Assembly (NCBI GenBank): GCA_021205585.1
Contig: JAJPXI010000173.1
Coordinates: 1-14,465, forward strand
DNA from: Oscillospiraceae bacterium
Lineage (GTDB): Bacteria > Bacillota > Clostridia > Oscillospirales > Oscillospiraceae
Length of the DNA stretch: 14,465 nucleotides
Direction of reading: 5' to 3'
A model generated the notes under the pieces. That model saw only the letters and a program-made list of their open reading frames with translations. It did no database searches and was not told where the DNA came from. Positions 14,305 through 14,465 of this stretch are shown in pieces (position 1 is the first letter of the stretch; the number at the start of each line of letters is the position of its first letter). The translations under genes were made by a program, and so were the position numbers.

Positions 14305-14333
14305 ACGCCGCTATCCTCCATCCGAATAATGGT

Positions 14334-14371
14334 AATCAACGCCTGTCGCCCAGGGGCGGCAGGCGTTGATT
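14334..14371 (-). promoter_or_regulatory. Long hairpin in the modB 5' region
   Basis: AATCAACGCCTG (14334-14345) is inverted at 14360-14371. The stem continues through one T-G wobble and CGCC/GGCG to a CAGG loop, giving 17 pairs in all. It ends 29 nt upstream of modB. On the minus strand it is not followed by a T-run, so it is a poor intrinsic terminator. It may protect a 3' end of an upstream modA message, act in the modB leader, or be an operator. I do not see the layout of the Moco riboswitch. Confidence 0.5.
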
Positions 14372-14412
14372 CGGCTGGGGCGGGAAGCCTGCCTCAAACC
14401 GTCCGCAATGCT

Positions 14413-14465
14413 AGGGAAGCACTGATTAAATGCGCCTGCGGCGGCTGACGGAACTTTTCCGCCAA
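14413..14465 (+). repeat. Right-edge copy of the dispersed repeat, cut by the window end
   Basis: This starts AGGGAAGCACTGATTAAAT and runs through a GCGG, TGACG, TTTT and CCGCC pattern to the edge, aligning with the inverted left-edge copy (51-1). CGGAA-CTT-TTCCG (14449-14461) can form a small hairpin. The minus-strand frames across it are short and give no recognisable protein, so it is not the end of modA. It appears to lie between modB and whatever is upstream. Confidence 0.55.

Noticed and set aside
14305..14465. C-terminal end of modA on the minus strand at the right edge
   Set aside because: All three minus frames are either stopped early or read the dispersed repeat; none has a ModA-like ending.

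Overview
The window looks like chromosomal DNA of a GC-rich Clostridia, most likely an Oscillospirales-type gut anaerobe. This is inferred from four things: a single-chain class II glycyl-tRNA synthetase, a transketolase split into two genes, tight operons with strong purine-rich ribosome binding sites, and GC-rich codon use. I could not run a database search, so the taxon is an inference.

Left half, plus strand. After a gene-free leader (1-417) holding a repeat copy, a terminator hairpin and a promoter, one probable operon runs glyQS, transketolase N-half, transketolase C-half, a TIGR04255-like protein of unknown function, a nicotinamidase-type cysteine hydrolase and nicotinate phosphoribosyltransferase (418-6486). 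It joins translation, pentose-phosphate carbon shuffling and NAD salvage. The last two genes are consecutive steps: nicotinamide to nicotinate, then nicotinate to nicotinate mononucleotide. Directly after the pncB stop codon lies a compact element of about 147 bp (6487-6633). It has terminal inverted repeats, flanking TA dinucleotides and four back-to-back hairpins, so it looks like a MITE. Its first hairpin can serve as a terminator. An RluA-type pseudouridine synthase (6695-7657) follows, then a 17-codon ORF with an excellent ribosome binding site, then a bidirectional terminator.

Right half, minus strand. A tightly packed molybdenum operon reads from right to left: modB, modC, moeA, moaA, a mobB-moaC fusion, mog, a divergent moaE and a class I SAM-dependent methyltransferase. 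It covers molybdate import (permease and ATPase), cyclisation of GTP to cyclic pyranopterin monophosphate (MoaA plus MoaC), part of molybdopterin synthase (MoaE), adenylylation (Mog), molybdate insertion (MoeA) and a dinucleotide-stage GTPase (MobB). The molybdate-binding protein ModA, MoaD and MobA are not in the window.

Upstream of modB there is a long near-perfect hairpin. At the right edge is a repeat related to the one at the left edge, in the opposite orientation, so the window is bracketed by two outward-facing repeat copies. I see no CRISPR array, rRNA, tRNA, transposase or phage gene. The least explained parts are the hairpin-array element, the edge repeats, the 17-aa ORF, the degenerate MoaE and the methyltransferase ending the Moco operon.
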